Shown here: piece by piece, positions 25,815 through 32,928 of the stretch | Layout: the number at the start of each line of letters is the position of its first letter | Position numbering within the stretch: the stretch's first letter is position 1 | DNA from: Thermobifida alba | GTDB taxonomy: Bacteria > Actinomycetota > Actinomycetes > Streptosporangiales > Streptosporangiaceae | Direction of reading: 5' to 3' | Assembly (NCBI RefSeq): GCF_023208015.1 | Contig: NZ_CP051627.1 | Location: 3,295,501 to 3,359,500, forward strand | Length of the DNA stretch: 64,000 nucleotides | Notes under the pieces: model-generated | What the model was told of the DNA's origin: nothing | Seen by the model: the letters and a program-made list of their open reading frames with translations, nothing else | Databases searched by the model: none | Translations under genes and position numbers: made by a program

Positions 25815-26000
25815 TCAGCAGGCCGAGTAGCCGGTGCAGTAGGTGCCGCCGGGGATGCCGCTGCCGGTGCAGCAGTACCGGCGGAAGCAGGGGCTGCTGA
25901 TCGGCAGGTACTCGTACCAGCAGCTCACCGCCGCCGCCCTGGCCCTGGGCACGACCAGCGACAGCAGCCGGTCACCCAGCACACCGATGCGTTCGAACAC
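25815..26000 (-). CDS. Six-cysteine precursor peptide 3 (61 residues), first gene of the operon
   Basis: Third paralogue and nearest the promoter. Leader FERIGVLGDRLLSLVVP, cleavage-like Ala-Ala-Ala, then core VSCWYEYLP with cysteine spacing C-x10-C-x4-CC-x10-C-x5-C. It differs from peptide 2 at about nine core positions, mostly in the last loop (TYCTGYSAC). AGAAAGGAG lies 6 nt before the GTG, the strongest ribosome site of the three. The short hydrophobic stretch LLSLVV is weak for a Sec signal, which fits export by the operon's own transporter. Confidence 0.83.
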   Translation of the reverse strand: MFERIGVLGDRLLSLVVPRARAAAVSCWYEYLPISSPCFRRYCCTGSGIPGGTYCTGYSAC

Positions 26001-26099
26001 GTCGGACTCCTTTCTGTCGGACTCTGTGGAGAACGGCAGGGGCACCTCCGTGCCCGCGGGGTGTCCGCTCAGGGCCGCAGGTCCCCTCCCCGCCCCCTT

Positions 26100-26165
26100 C
26101 CGTTCATCCCGGAGTCACCGTAGGTGCCGACCCGATAACCGGCATACACTCGCGATACACAACGC
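26100..26165 (-). promoter_or_regulatory. Candidate promoter of the cysteine-peptide operon
   Basis: Reading on the minus strand, two GTGTAT hexamers lie 11 bp apart (26160-26155 and 26149-26144), with a partial third one turn later. A TACGGT -10-like hexamer follows at 26122-26117, giving a leader of roughly 110 nt. No -35 box is obvious. Direct repeats one helical turn apart replacing a -35 are typical of activator-dependent promoters. Confidence 0.35.
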
Positions 26166-26796
26166 GGCACGCTTTTCCCGTTGCGCGGCGCCACGACCGG
26201 TCCGGGGTGCCGGTGGTCCGGGGCCGGTTCGGGAAGAGGCCTCTTTCCCCGCCGGCCGCCGCCTCCCGAAGCGGTTCCGGGTTTTCCGGAAGCGGCCTCC
26301 GAACGTTCCGGGGCGCGGGTGCGGTCCTCCTTCTCTTCCTCCTGTGCTCCGGTCCGGGCGGAAAGGGGCCCGCTGGTCGGCGTGTTTTCCGGGGAGTGCG
26401 CCGCCTTTTCCTTCCACCGCGCGCACGGCGCCTGCCGCGGTGGCGGTGGGCTCCTGCCGGCACGCCCCGTGAAGTGCGGGTCCGGCCGGGGGAGGCGGCG
26501 GATGCGCGTCGAAGGAGGCCGCGGCCGTCCGCGCCGTACCGGGTTTTCGTGCGGAAACGGAGCCGGTGGAATGGCGTCGTCCCGCCGCATCCCACGATGA
26601 TCTTCTTTATCAGGATTAACCGCATGGTCACCCCGAAGAAACACTCCGCTATTCTTCGGGCGGGAAAACACGTCCCACTCGTCGGAATCCCGTTTTCTCG
26701 GGCCACAGAGGCGACACAATCGTCCGTTCGCGCCCCGACGTCTCTCCGGACCGGGAGAGAGCCCTGTTCCCCCCAGGATGATCCGAAGGACGCATC
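26166..26796. other. Gene-free region between the peptide operon and the lipoprotein gene
   Basis: About 630 bases with no supported gene on either strand. It contains a near-palindrome at 26231-26249 (GGGAAGAGG/CCTCTTTCCC) and AT-richer sequence at 26590-26700, likely promoter DNA for the plus-strand gene at 26797. Open frames here lack ribosome sites and codon bias. Confidence 0.5.
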
Positions 26797-27954
26797 GTGA
26801 AAATCACCAGACGGTCTCTGCGGCCCCCGGCCTCAGCCCTGCTCGCCCTGCTGCTTCCGCTGGCGGCCTGCGGCGTCGGAGACGGCGACGCGGAGGGCGG
26901 CGGCGCTCCGTCCCCCGAGGAGCAGGGCGTCAACGCCAAGACCCTGTCCGGTTTCGTGCGGCTGGCCGAGGACTCCGTGGCCAAGACCGTCTTCCTCACC
27001 TTCCACAACGTGGACGACGGCGTCCAGAAACTCCACCTCGACCTCACCGAGCTGACGGCCCGCTCCGAGACCTACGTCTTCTTCCTGGAGCCCGCCGACC
27101 TCGCCTTCACCGCCGACTTCCGCCGTGCCGCCTACGAGACCGCGAACGGGGAGATCCGGGTGGGCGAACTCGACCCCGACGCCCGGTCCTACCGCGTGAC
27201 GGCGACCCTGGTCCCGGAGGACGAGGAAGCGGAGGACGGCACGGGGGAGGAGGCGTCCGACGGCGGCGTCGCCTACCAGACCCCGCAGTTCTCCCCGGAC
27301 GGCAGCGAACTGTGGTTCGAGGAGCGGCGCGAGGCCGAGGAGGAGTTCCGGGTGCTCGCGGTGCCCAGCGAAGCCCCCCTCGACGCCCCGCCCGAGGAGC
27401 GGGGCCGCGTCCCCCGTGACGCGTGGACCCTCCACGAGTACGAGGGCCACCTGCTGACCCGGGGACCGGAGAACGTCTTCCTGCCCACGGCCGCCTACAC
27501 CGTCACCCCCGACAACGAACTCCAGGTGCTGACCGAGCCGGGCGGGGCGGCCGACGAGGACTTCCACTTCCTGACCGACGGGACGCGGGTGGCCTCCAAG
27601 AACTTCCTCAGCGGGCCGTCGGGGGACTTCGTCGGCCCCTTCACCGTGACCGACTGGGGTGTGACCAGCACGGACCGTTCCACCCTGCACACCTTCTCCC
27701 TGTCCCCGGACGGCACCGTCTCCGACGAGGACGTGCTCGTCGAGATCCCCGGCAAGGAGATCGAACGCGTCTGGGCGGACACCGACGGCAGCCGCTACGT
27801 CCTGTACGTCGACGGCGCCTACCACGGCTTCCCGTTCCACGCCCGCGGCGGTGCGCCGACGGAACTGTTCTCCGAGTTCACCTTCGACGACTCGGTCGCG
27901 GCGCAGACCGGCGCGGCGAAGATCCTCGGCATCTTCCCGGCCCAGCAGGGCTGA
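26797..27954 (+). CDS. Secreted lipoprotein with propeller-like strands, unknown function
   Basis: A 385-residue protein. The N-terminus is a lipoprotein signal (basic start, hydrophobic core LLALLLPLAAC with lipobox Cys about residue 24), then an acidic linker. The body is beta-rich, with several short blade-like repeats (TPQFSPDGSELWFEE, TFSLSPDGTVSDEDV, WADTDGSRYVLYVDG), suggesting a beta propeller. GTG start. It stands alone, followed by a strong terminator. No enzymatic motif is seen. Confidence 0.72.
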   Translation: MKITRRSLRPPASALLALLLPLAACGVGDGDAEGGGAPSPEEQGVNAKTLSGFVRLAEDSVAKTVFLTFHNVDDGVQKLHLDLTELTARSETYVFFLEPADLAFTADFRRAAYETANGEIRVGELDPDARSYRVTATLVPEDEEAEDGTGEEASDGGVAYQTPQFSPDGSELWFEERREAEEEFRVLAVPSEAPLDAPPEERGRVPRDAWTLHEYEGHLLTRGPENVFLPTAAYTVTPDNELQVLTEPGGAADEDFHFLTDGTRVASKNFLSGPSGDFVGPFTVTDWGVTSTDRSTLHTFSLSPDGTVSDEDVLVEIPGKEIERVWADTDGSRYVLYVDGAYHGFPFHARGGAPTELFSEFTFDDSVAAQTGAAKILGIFPAQQG

Positions 27955-27963
27955 GGACGGGAC

Positions 27964-27990
27964 GCGCCCGCGGCCCCGGGCCGCGGGCGC
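27964..27990 (+). terminator. 12-bp hairpin terminator of the lipoprotein gene
   Basis: Bases 27964-27975 and 27979-27990 form a perfect 12-bp GC stem with a 3-nt loop, 10 nt after the lipoprotein stop codon. Confidence 0.7.
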
Positions 27991-27993
27991 CGG

Positions 27994-28116
27994 TCACTCC
28001 ACGGCGGTGAAGGCCCGTGCCGTGTACACGGCCGTGCCGAGGGCGGTCAGCGCCAGCAGGGCGAAACCGATCGTGTAGGCGCCGGTGGCCTGGAAGACGA
28101 CCCCCGTCACCAGTGG
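27994..28116 (-). pseudogene. C-terminal remnant of an MFS (NarK-like) transporter
   Basis: A minus-strand frame of 40 codons reads PLVTGVVFQATGAYTIGF then ALLALTALGTAVYT and a stop, which looks like the last transmembrane helix of a major-facilitator nitrate/nitrite-type transporter. Upstream the similarity stops abruptly and no start is available. Just beyond the break another frame carries LVRATWEEAL, a phrase typical of molybdopterin oxidoreductases such as NasC. The two pieces look like the joint of a deletion that removed a nitrate-assimilation region. The transporter call is moderate, the NasC call weak. Confidence 0.5.
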
Positions 28117-28359
28117 GCAGCGGCGGTCCCCAGGGCCTCCTCCCAGGTGGCGCGGACCAGGCCGCGGCGGCGGCCGCGGTCACGGAGCGTCGCCGCGTCC
28201 CCACCCCACCAGCTGCGCCGCGGCGGCGGTAAGGCCGACCGGCTCCCGCTCGAAAGGACCCTGGTCCCTGGCCCGCCCGGGCGGCCTGCCGGATCATGGC
28301 GGTGGCCTCGGAGGACGCCGTGCCCCGAGGGGGCCGAAGGTCCCGACGCCCACCCCGAA
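28117..28359. other. Decayed region upstream of the nitrite reductase regulator
   Basis: No intact gene is present. On the minus strand a short frame near 28120-28220 ends in LVRATWEEALGTAAAHW and a stop, possibly the remains of a molybdopterin oxidoreductase. The rest shows no coding signal I can support. Confidence 0.35.
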
Positions 28360-28393
28360 TTTTCACGGCGAACACCGTATTTACACTGGAGCC
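28360..28393 (+). promoter_or_regulatory. Promoter and possible operator of a leaderless regulator transcript
   Basis: TTTTCA at 28360-28365 and TACACT at 28382-28387 are spaced 16 bp. Transcription would start at about the GTG codon at 28394, so the mRNA is probably leaderless. A small inverted repeat, ACGG-N6-CCGT, lies between the boxes and could be an autoregulatory site. Confidence 0.5.
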
Positions 28394-29092
28394 GTGGAGA
28401 ACACCGACGACGGAGCCGTACGAGGCGGCGGCATCGACCCCGGCGAGCACCGGGTGTTCGCGGACGCGAGCCGAGTGGCCGTCCTGGAGGCCCTGCGCCG
28501 CGCCCCCGTCCCGCTCACCGTCCGGGACATCGCCGAGCGGGTCGGCCTGCACGCCAACACCGTCCGGGGCCACCTGGCGCTCCTCGCCGAACGCGGCTAC
28601 GTCGTCAGCGCCGCCGAGGAGCGGGACCGCCCCGGCCGCCCCCGCCTGCTCTACTCCGCGGTCGAGACGGACGGCGGCGACCTGCGCAACTACCGACTGT
28701 TGGCGGAGACCCTGGTCGCCTACCTCGCCGAGCTGGACACCGACCACGCGGCCGCCGCGATCGCCGCGGGGCAGGGCTACGGCCGGCGGGCGGTCCGCGC
28801 GGCGGAACCGGGCGGGCGAGCCGACGCCGAGACCGCACTGCGCGCGGTGACGGCACTGCTGGACCGGGCCGGTTTCCGGCCCCGGCGCAGCGGCGACGGC
28901 ATCGACCTGCACCGCTGCCCGTTCCGGGAGCTCGCCGAGTCCGCCCCCGACATCGTCTGCGGCGTCCACCTGGGCATGATGCGCGGCGCGCTGGCCGAAC
29001 TGGGGGCGCCGGTGGAGGCGGTGCGGCTGCGGCCGTTCGCCGAGCCCGACCGCTGCGTCGCCGAACTGCGGACCCGTGAGGAGGAAGGGTGA
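28394..29092 (+). CDS. ArsR/SufR-like HTH regulator with conserved cysteines
   Basis: A 232-residue transcription factor. The N-terminal winged helix (ASRVAVLEALRRA, LTVRDIAERVGLHANTVRGHL, DRPGRPRLLYS) binds DNA. The C-terminal domain has CPFRELAESAPDIVCGVHLGMMRG, the Cys-rich signature of SufR-like regulators that sense Fe-S clusters or metals. GTG start without a leader. Its stop overlaps the nitrite reductase start, so it probably senses redox or nitric oxide and controls that gene. Confidence 0.8.
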   Translation: MENTDDGAVRGGGIDPGEHRVFADASRVAVLEALRRAPVPLTVRDIAERVGLHANTVRGHLALLAERGYVVSAAEERDRPGRPRLLYSAVETDGGDLRNYRLLAETLVAYLAELDTDHAAAAIAAGQGYGRRAVRAAEPGGRADAETALRAVTALLDRAGFRPRRSGDGIDLHRCPFRELAESAPDIVCGVHLGMMRGALAELGAPVEAVRLRPFAEPDRCVAELRTREEEG

Positions 29093-30495
29093 GCGCCGAC
29101 ACGCTCCTGTGGACCCTGCTGCTGGCGGCGGTGGTCGCCGCGGCCGCGGTGACGGTGACGGTGCTGTACCGGCGCGGCGGCGACCCCCTCCCCTCCCCGG
29201 GAGCGGTGGGCACCGCGCTGGGGGCGGCGCTGACCGCCCTCGCCCTGGGGGCGGCGGGCGGCGGTACTGCGCTCGACCAGGCCGCGGCCCAGGACACCGG
29301 TGCGACCCGCACGGTCGAGGTGGTGCTGGGCGACATGGCGATCTCCCCGGCCACGGTGGCCGTCGACGCCGGCGACACCCTGGTGCTCCAGGTGCGCAAC
29401 GACGACGACCAGGCGCACGACCTGGTGCTGGACACCGGGGCGCGCACCCCCCGCCTGGAACCGGGGCAGAGCGCCACGCTCCGGGTCGGCACGGTCACCG
29501 CTGCGGTGGAGGGCTGGTGCACCGTCATGGGTCACGGTGCCGCGGGCATGCGGATGCGGATCGACACCGCCGGTCCCACCGCTGACGCCCCCGCCCCCGC
29601 CGACGCCGGCGGCGCCCCTCCCGCGCCGTTGAACCTGTCCGGCGAGATGAGCGGGGACTGGCGGCCGCGCGACGCCGCGTTGCCGCCCGCGCCCGGCGGC
29701 ACCGAGCACGAGGTGGAGATCCGCGTGGCGGAGACCGAGATGGAGGTCGCCCCGGGTGTGCGGCAGAACGTGTGGACGTTCAACGGCGACGTGCCCGGCC
29801 CGGTGCTGCGCGGCAGGGTCGGCGACGTGTTCACCGTCACGTTCGTCAACGACGGCACGACGGGCCACGGCATCGACTTCCACGCCGGGAGCCTCGCGCC
29901 CGACGAGCCCATGCGCACGATCCAGCCCGGCGAGCGGCTCACCTACCGGTTCCGCGCCGAGAAGGCCGGGGCCTGGCTGTACCACTGCTCGACCGCGCCG
30001 ATGTCGCAGCACATCGGCAACGGCATGTACGGCGCGGTGGTCGTCGACCCGCCCGGCCTGGAGCCGGTGGACCGCGAGTACCTGCTGGTCCAGGGCGAGC
30101 TGTACCTGGGTGAGCCGGGCAGCGCGGAGCAGGTCGCCCGGATGCGCGCGGGCGAGCCGGACGCCTGGGTGTTCAACGGCGTCGCCGCCGGCTACGACCA
30201 CGCGCCGCTGACCGCGAAGGCCGGCGAGCGGGTGCGGATCTGGGTGGTGGCCGCGGGACCGACCAGCGGCACCTCGTTCCACGTGGTCGGCGCCCAGTTC
30301 GACGCCGTCTACAAGGAGGGCGCCCACCTCCTGCGTCCCGGGGACGACGGGGGCGCGCAGTCGCTGGACCTGGCGGTCGCGCAGGGCGGCTTCGTGGAGA
30401 CGGTCTTCCCCGAGGCGGGCTCCTATCCCTTCGTCGACCACGACATGCGGCACGCCGAGAACGGCGCCCGCGGGTTCTTCGAGATCACGGAGTGA
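29089..30495 (+). CDS. nirK: Copper nitrite reductase with an extra N-terminal cupredoxin
   Basis: Reduces nitrite to nitric oxide. It has 468 residues against about 340 for classical NirK. Two N-terminal hydrophobic segments are followed by a cupredoxin domain (GDMAISPATVAVDAGD to WCTVMGHGAAGMRM, about residues 75-160) whose Cys-x-x-x-His...Met end could bind type-1 copper. The catalytic part follows: HGIDFHAG (type-2 His and catalytic Asp), YHCSTAPMSQHIGNGMYG (type-1 Cys, His, Met), SFHVVG and VDHDMRHAENG. A fused cupredoxin could serve as internal electron donor. It overlaps its regulator gene by 4 nt. Confidence 0.88.
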   Translation: MSADTLLWTLLLAAVVAAAAVTVTVLYRRGGDPLPSPGAVGTALGAALTALALGAAGGGTALDQAAAQDTGATRTVEVVLGDMAISPATVAVDAGDTLVLQVRNDDDQAHDLVLDTGARTPRLEPGQSATLRVGTVTAAVEGWCTVMGHGAAGMRMRIDTAGPTADAPAPADAGGAPPAPLNLSGEMSGDWRPRDAALPPAPGGTEHEVEIRVAETEMEVAPGVRQNVWTFNGDVPGPVLRGRVGDVFTVTFVNDGTTGHGIDFHAGSLAPDEPMRTIQPGERLTYRFRAEKAGAWLYHCSTAPMSQHIGNGMYGAVVVDPPGLEPVDREYLLVQGELYLGEPGSAEQVARMRAGEPDAWVFNGVAAGYDHAPLTAKAGERVRIWVVAAGPTSGTSFHVVGAQFDAVYKEGAHLLRPGDDGGAQSLDLAVAQGGFVETVFPEAGSYPFVDHDMRHAENGARGFFEITE

Positions 30496-30499
30496 ACCG

Positions 30500-30940
30500 G
30501 TGCTGACGATCTGGACTGTGGTGCGGTTCCTGCACGTGCTGGGGGCTGCGCTGTGGGTGGGCGGGCAGCTCACCGTGTCGCTGGTGGTGCTGCCGCTGGC
30601 CCGGCGCGGCCTCGACGACGAGCGGCGCGGGGCGCTGCTGACCGCGGTCGGCCGCCGCTTCGGCGTGCTGACGGCGGCGTTCTTCCTGCCGTTGCAGATC
30701 GGCACCGGCGTCGCCCTGGCCTGGCGGCGGGGGGTGACCTGGGAGTCGCTGCTGGTGCCCGGCTACGGCCGGATCCTGGCGGCCAAGCTGGCGCTGTTCG
30801 CCGTGGTGATGCTGGCCGCCGCGCTGCACGGCGCGGCCAGCTCCCGGGGCTACCCGGTCCTCGCCCGGATCCTGGCGGTCACCAGCCTGGTGGCCTCGGT
30901 GGGCGTGGTCGCGCTCGCCGCCGCCCTGCCGGCGACCTGA
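30500..30940 (+). CDS. CopD-like four-helix membrane protein
   Basis: A 146-residue integral membrane protein with four helices. The first starts VRFLHVLGAALWVGGQL, with a conserved His and Trp typical of CopD/DUF2269-type putative heme or copper proteins; a second His lies in ALHGAASSRG. It starts 5 nt after the nitrite reductase gene and so may supply electrons or copper to it. GTG start. Exact function unknown. Confidence 0.65.
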   Translation: MLTIWTVVRFLHVLGAALWVGGQLTVSLVVLPLARRGLDDERRGALLTAVGRRFGVLTAAFFLPLQIGTGVALAWRRGVTWESLLVPGYGRILAAKLALFAVVMLAAALHGAASSRGYPVLARILAVTSLVASVGVVALAAALPAT

Positions 30941-31073
30941 CCGGGCCCTGAACCGTTTCACCCGGAATTCGGAGACCGTTCTTGGCAGCCGGTCGATCTC
31001 GGTGCCAGAATTGTGCGAGCGCAATTCGGCGAGACAGCAGGGGTGAGCCATCCGTTTCCTCGTCCGGTTCCGC

Positions 31074-31664
31074 GTGGGAATCCGTACCGCCCTCCTGGCC
31101 ACGACCGCGGTGCTCGGAATTTCCGGCGACTTCGTCGGCACCCTCGGGGGCTCCGCCTGGTACCAGCGCGGTCTGATGATCGCGTGCGGCGCGCTGATCT
31201 TCGTCCTGCACCTCGCCGTCGAGATGCTGAGCACCCGGGAGGACCGTCTCCTGCAGCGCAGGCTGGAGGACGCCAACGACGCGCTGGCGGACTCCCGTCG
31301 TGAGGCGGTGCGACTCCGGCGGGAGAAGGCGGACCTGCAGGAGAACATCAGCGTGCTGGAGATCCAACTGGAGGCCCGCAGGAGACAGTTGGCCAACGCC
31401 GACCGGGACTTCGACGCGCTCGGCTGGCTGGCCAGTGCCGAGGGGAGGGCCGCGCTGGACGGGCTGCGCGACTTCTCCGAGAAGATCGTGGCCAGGCACG
31501 GCCCGCAGGCGGCGGAGAGCCGGGAGGAGGCCCCCGAGCCGCGGAGGAGGCCCCTGGGTGGCGGCGGTGCACTGCTCCGGGTCGCCACCCAGGCCGTGGC
31601 GGGCATCCTCGCGGTGTTCCTGCTCGCCTTCCTCATCTACGGAATCGAGGTCTACCTCGACTGA
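31074..31664 (+). CDS. Membrane coiled-coil protein, unknown function
   Basis: A protein of about 196 residues: two N-terminal hydrophobic segments, a heptad-rich coiled coil of about 70 residues (REDRLLQRRLEDANDALADS to QLEARRRQLANADRDF), a short linker and a C-terminal helix (VAGILAVFLLAFLIYGIEV). GTG at 31074 is the first standard start, but the best ribosome site (GGGGTGAG, 31041-31048) lies only 1-2 nt upstream of an in-frame ATC at 31050. The true N-terminus may therefore be eight residues longer. Confidence 0.6.
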   Translation: MGIRTALLATTAVLGISGDFVGTLGGSAWYQRGLMIACGALIFVLHLAVEMLSTREDRLLQRRLEDANDALADSRREAVRLRREKADLQENISVLEIQLEARRRQLANADRDFDALGWLASAEGRAALDGLRDFSEKIVARHGPQAAESREEAPEPRRRPLGGGGALLRVATQAVAGILAVFLLAFLIYGIEVYLD

Positions 31665-31774
31665 CCCTCCGCGGCTGCTCCGGCTCCGAATTCCCCGGAT
31701 TCCGGTGGCGCGGCCCGGGAACTCTTCCCCGGCCGGACACGTCGGAACAGGCAGTCGAGATCGGGGAGCAGAGA

Positions 31775-32410
31775 ATGCGAACAAGCACCCGGGGAATGTC
31801 ATTCCTGTCCATTTCCGTGACCCTTCTCGCCGCAACCTCCTGCATGATCGATTCGGCGGAGACCGTCGACCTGGTGAGTTTCACCAACGCGCACGGCGCG
31901 GCCTGCACGGCACTGGTGGTCCTCGCCTCGACGGGGAGCGAATACGTCTCCGCCGACGATGAGACCGAGAGCAGTGTCGACTGCGAGTTCCCCCCGGAGG
32001 GGACGGTGCCGGTGCGCGAGGAGCGGCAGTCGCTTCCCGACCCCGACCCCGACGAGAGGTGGGACTGGACCGAGCTGATCACCCTGACCGACGCGCACGG
32101 CCGCGCCTGCACACTCGTCGCCACGACCCTGGGGACCGGGGCGGTCGACGAGAGCAGCATCGACTGCGACTACCCGCCGCCGGGCCGGGAGCCCGGGCCG
32201 GCGGTGCGGCAGTCGCCTCCCGACCCCGACCCGGACTCCGACGACAGCCGGATCCAACTGGTGACGTTCATCGACGCGCACGGTCGTGCCTGCATGACCG
32301 CCACCTCCAAGGCAGGTCCCACCGATGAGATCGACCTGACCTGCGAGTACCCCGAGGAGCCCGAGGAGTCGGAGGACTCGGCGCCGCAGGAGACGGTCAT
32401 GCCCCACTGA
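31775..32410 (+). CDS. Secreted lipoprotein-like protein with three internal repeats
   Basis: A 211-residue protein. The signal sequence ends in a lipobox-like ATSC (Cys about residue 23). Three repeats of about 55-60 residues follow, each built as hydrophobic strand, DAHGRAC or NAHGAAC, a variable stretch, Asp-x-x-Cys, a Pro-rich turn and an acidic linker (PDPDPD). Each repeat has two Cys, so each could close one disulfide. I do not recognise the family. A frameshifted second copy follows immediately. Confidence 0.65.
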   Translation: MRTSTRGMSFLSISVTLLAATSCMIDSAETVDLVSFTNAHGAACTALVVLASTGSEYVSADDETESSVDCEFPPEGTVPVREERQSLPDPDPDERWDWTELITLTDAHGRACTLVATTLGTGAVDESSIDCDYPPPGREPGPAVRQSPPDPDPDSDDSRIQLVTFIDAHGRACMTATSKAGPTDEIDLTCEYPEEPEESEDSAPQETVMPH

Positions 32411-32468
32411 CCGGGAACCCCCGTCACGGGGAAGCGCCGAACGGACAGTCGAGACCGGGAGCATCCCC

Positions 32469-32916
32469 GTGGCCCCGTCCGCACTGACCGCGCTCGCCGC
32501 TCTGACCGCCTGCCCGGTGGAGTCGGCGGAGACCGTCGACCTGTTTCCTGCTCCAACGGGGCGGGGCGGTCTGCATCGCGCTGGTGGTGGTCGCCGCCTG
32601 GGACACCGGTGACGCCGACCCCGGCGACGAGGCGGGGAGCGGCACCGGCTGCGGACCCCCGCCTCCGGGGCGGCAGCCGGTGGTCGAGGAGCGCCTGTCG
32701 TTCCCCGATCCCGAACCGGAGCGGGGCCTGCGGGAGGTGGTCACCATGACCGACGCGCACGGGCGGGTCTGCACCGCCAGCGCCTCCCACGCCGGCACCG
32801 AGGAGCCCTTCTTCGGCGACGGCCCGTTCGGTGCAGGCGTCGAGACCGACCTGACGCGCGAGTACGTCCGGACCGGGGCGGTGGCGGCGGAGGAGCCGGC
32901 GGGATCGTCCGGGTGA
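32469..32916 (+). pseudogene. Frameshifted duplicate of the repeat lipoprotein gene
   Basis: From the GTG at 32469 the frame reads a signal-like sequence and ESAETVDL, matching DSAETVDL of the upstream gene. Between about 32540 and 32584 the match shifts by one base and continues as AVCIALVVVAAWDTGD and later VVTMTDAHGRVCTAS. The sequence just before both starts is also shared (CAGTCGAGAYCGGG), so the duplication included the leader. The repeat number is reduced and one DAHGxxC copy has lost part of its pattern. Confidence 0.6.
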
Positions 32917-32928
32917 TCCCCGGCAGGC

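Noticed and set aside
25297-26000. Lanthipeptide, lasso or sactipeptide precursors
   Set aside because: No LanM/LanBC, lasso cyclase, radical SAM or YcaO gene is nearby, and the cysteine pattern with thiol redox genes fits disulfides better.
26104-26706. Minus-strand genes upstream of the peptide operon
   Set aside because: Open frames overlap in several phases without start sites or recognisable sequence; they are chance frames in GC-rich promoter DNA.
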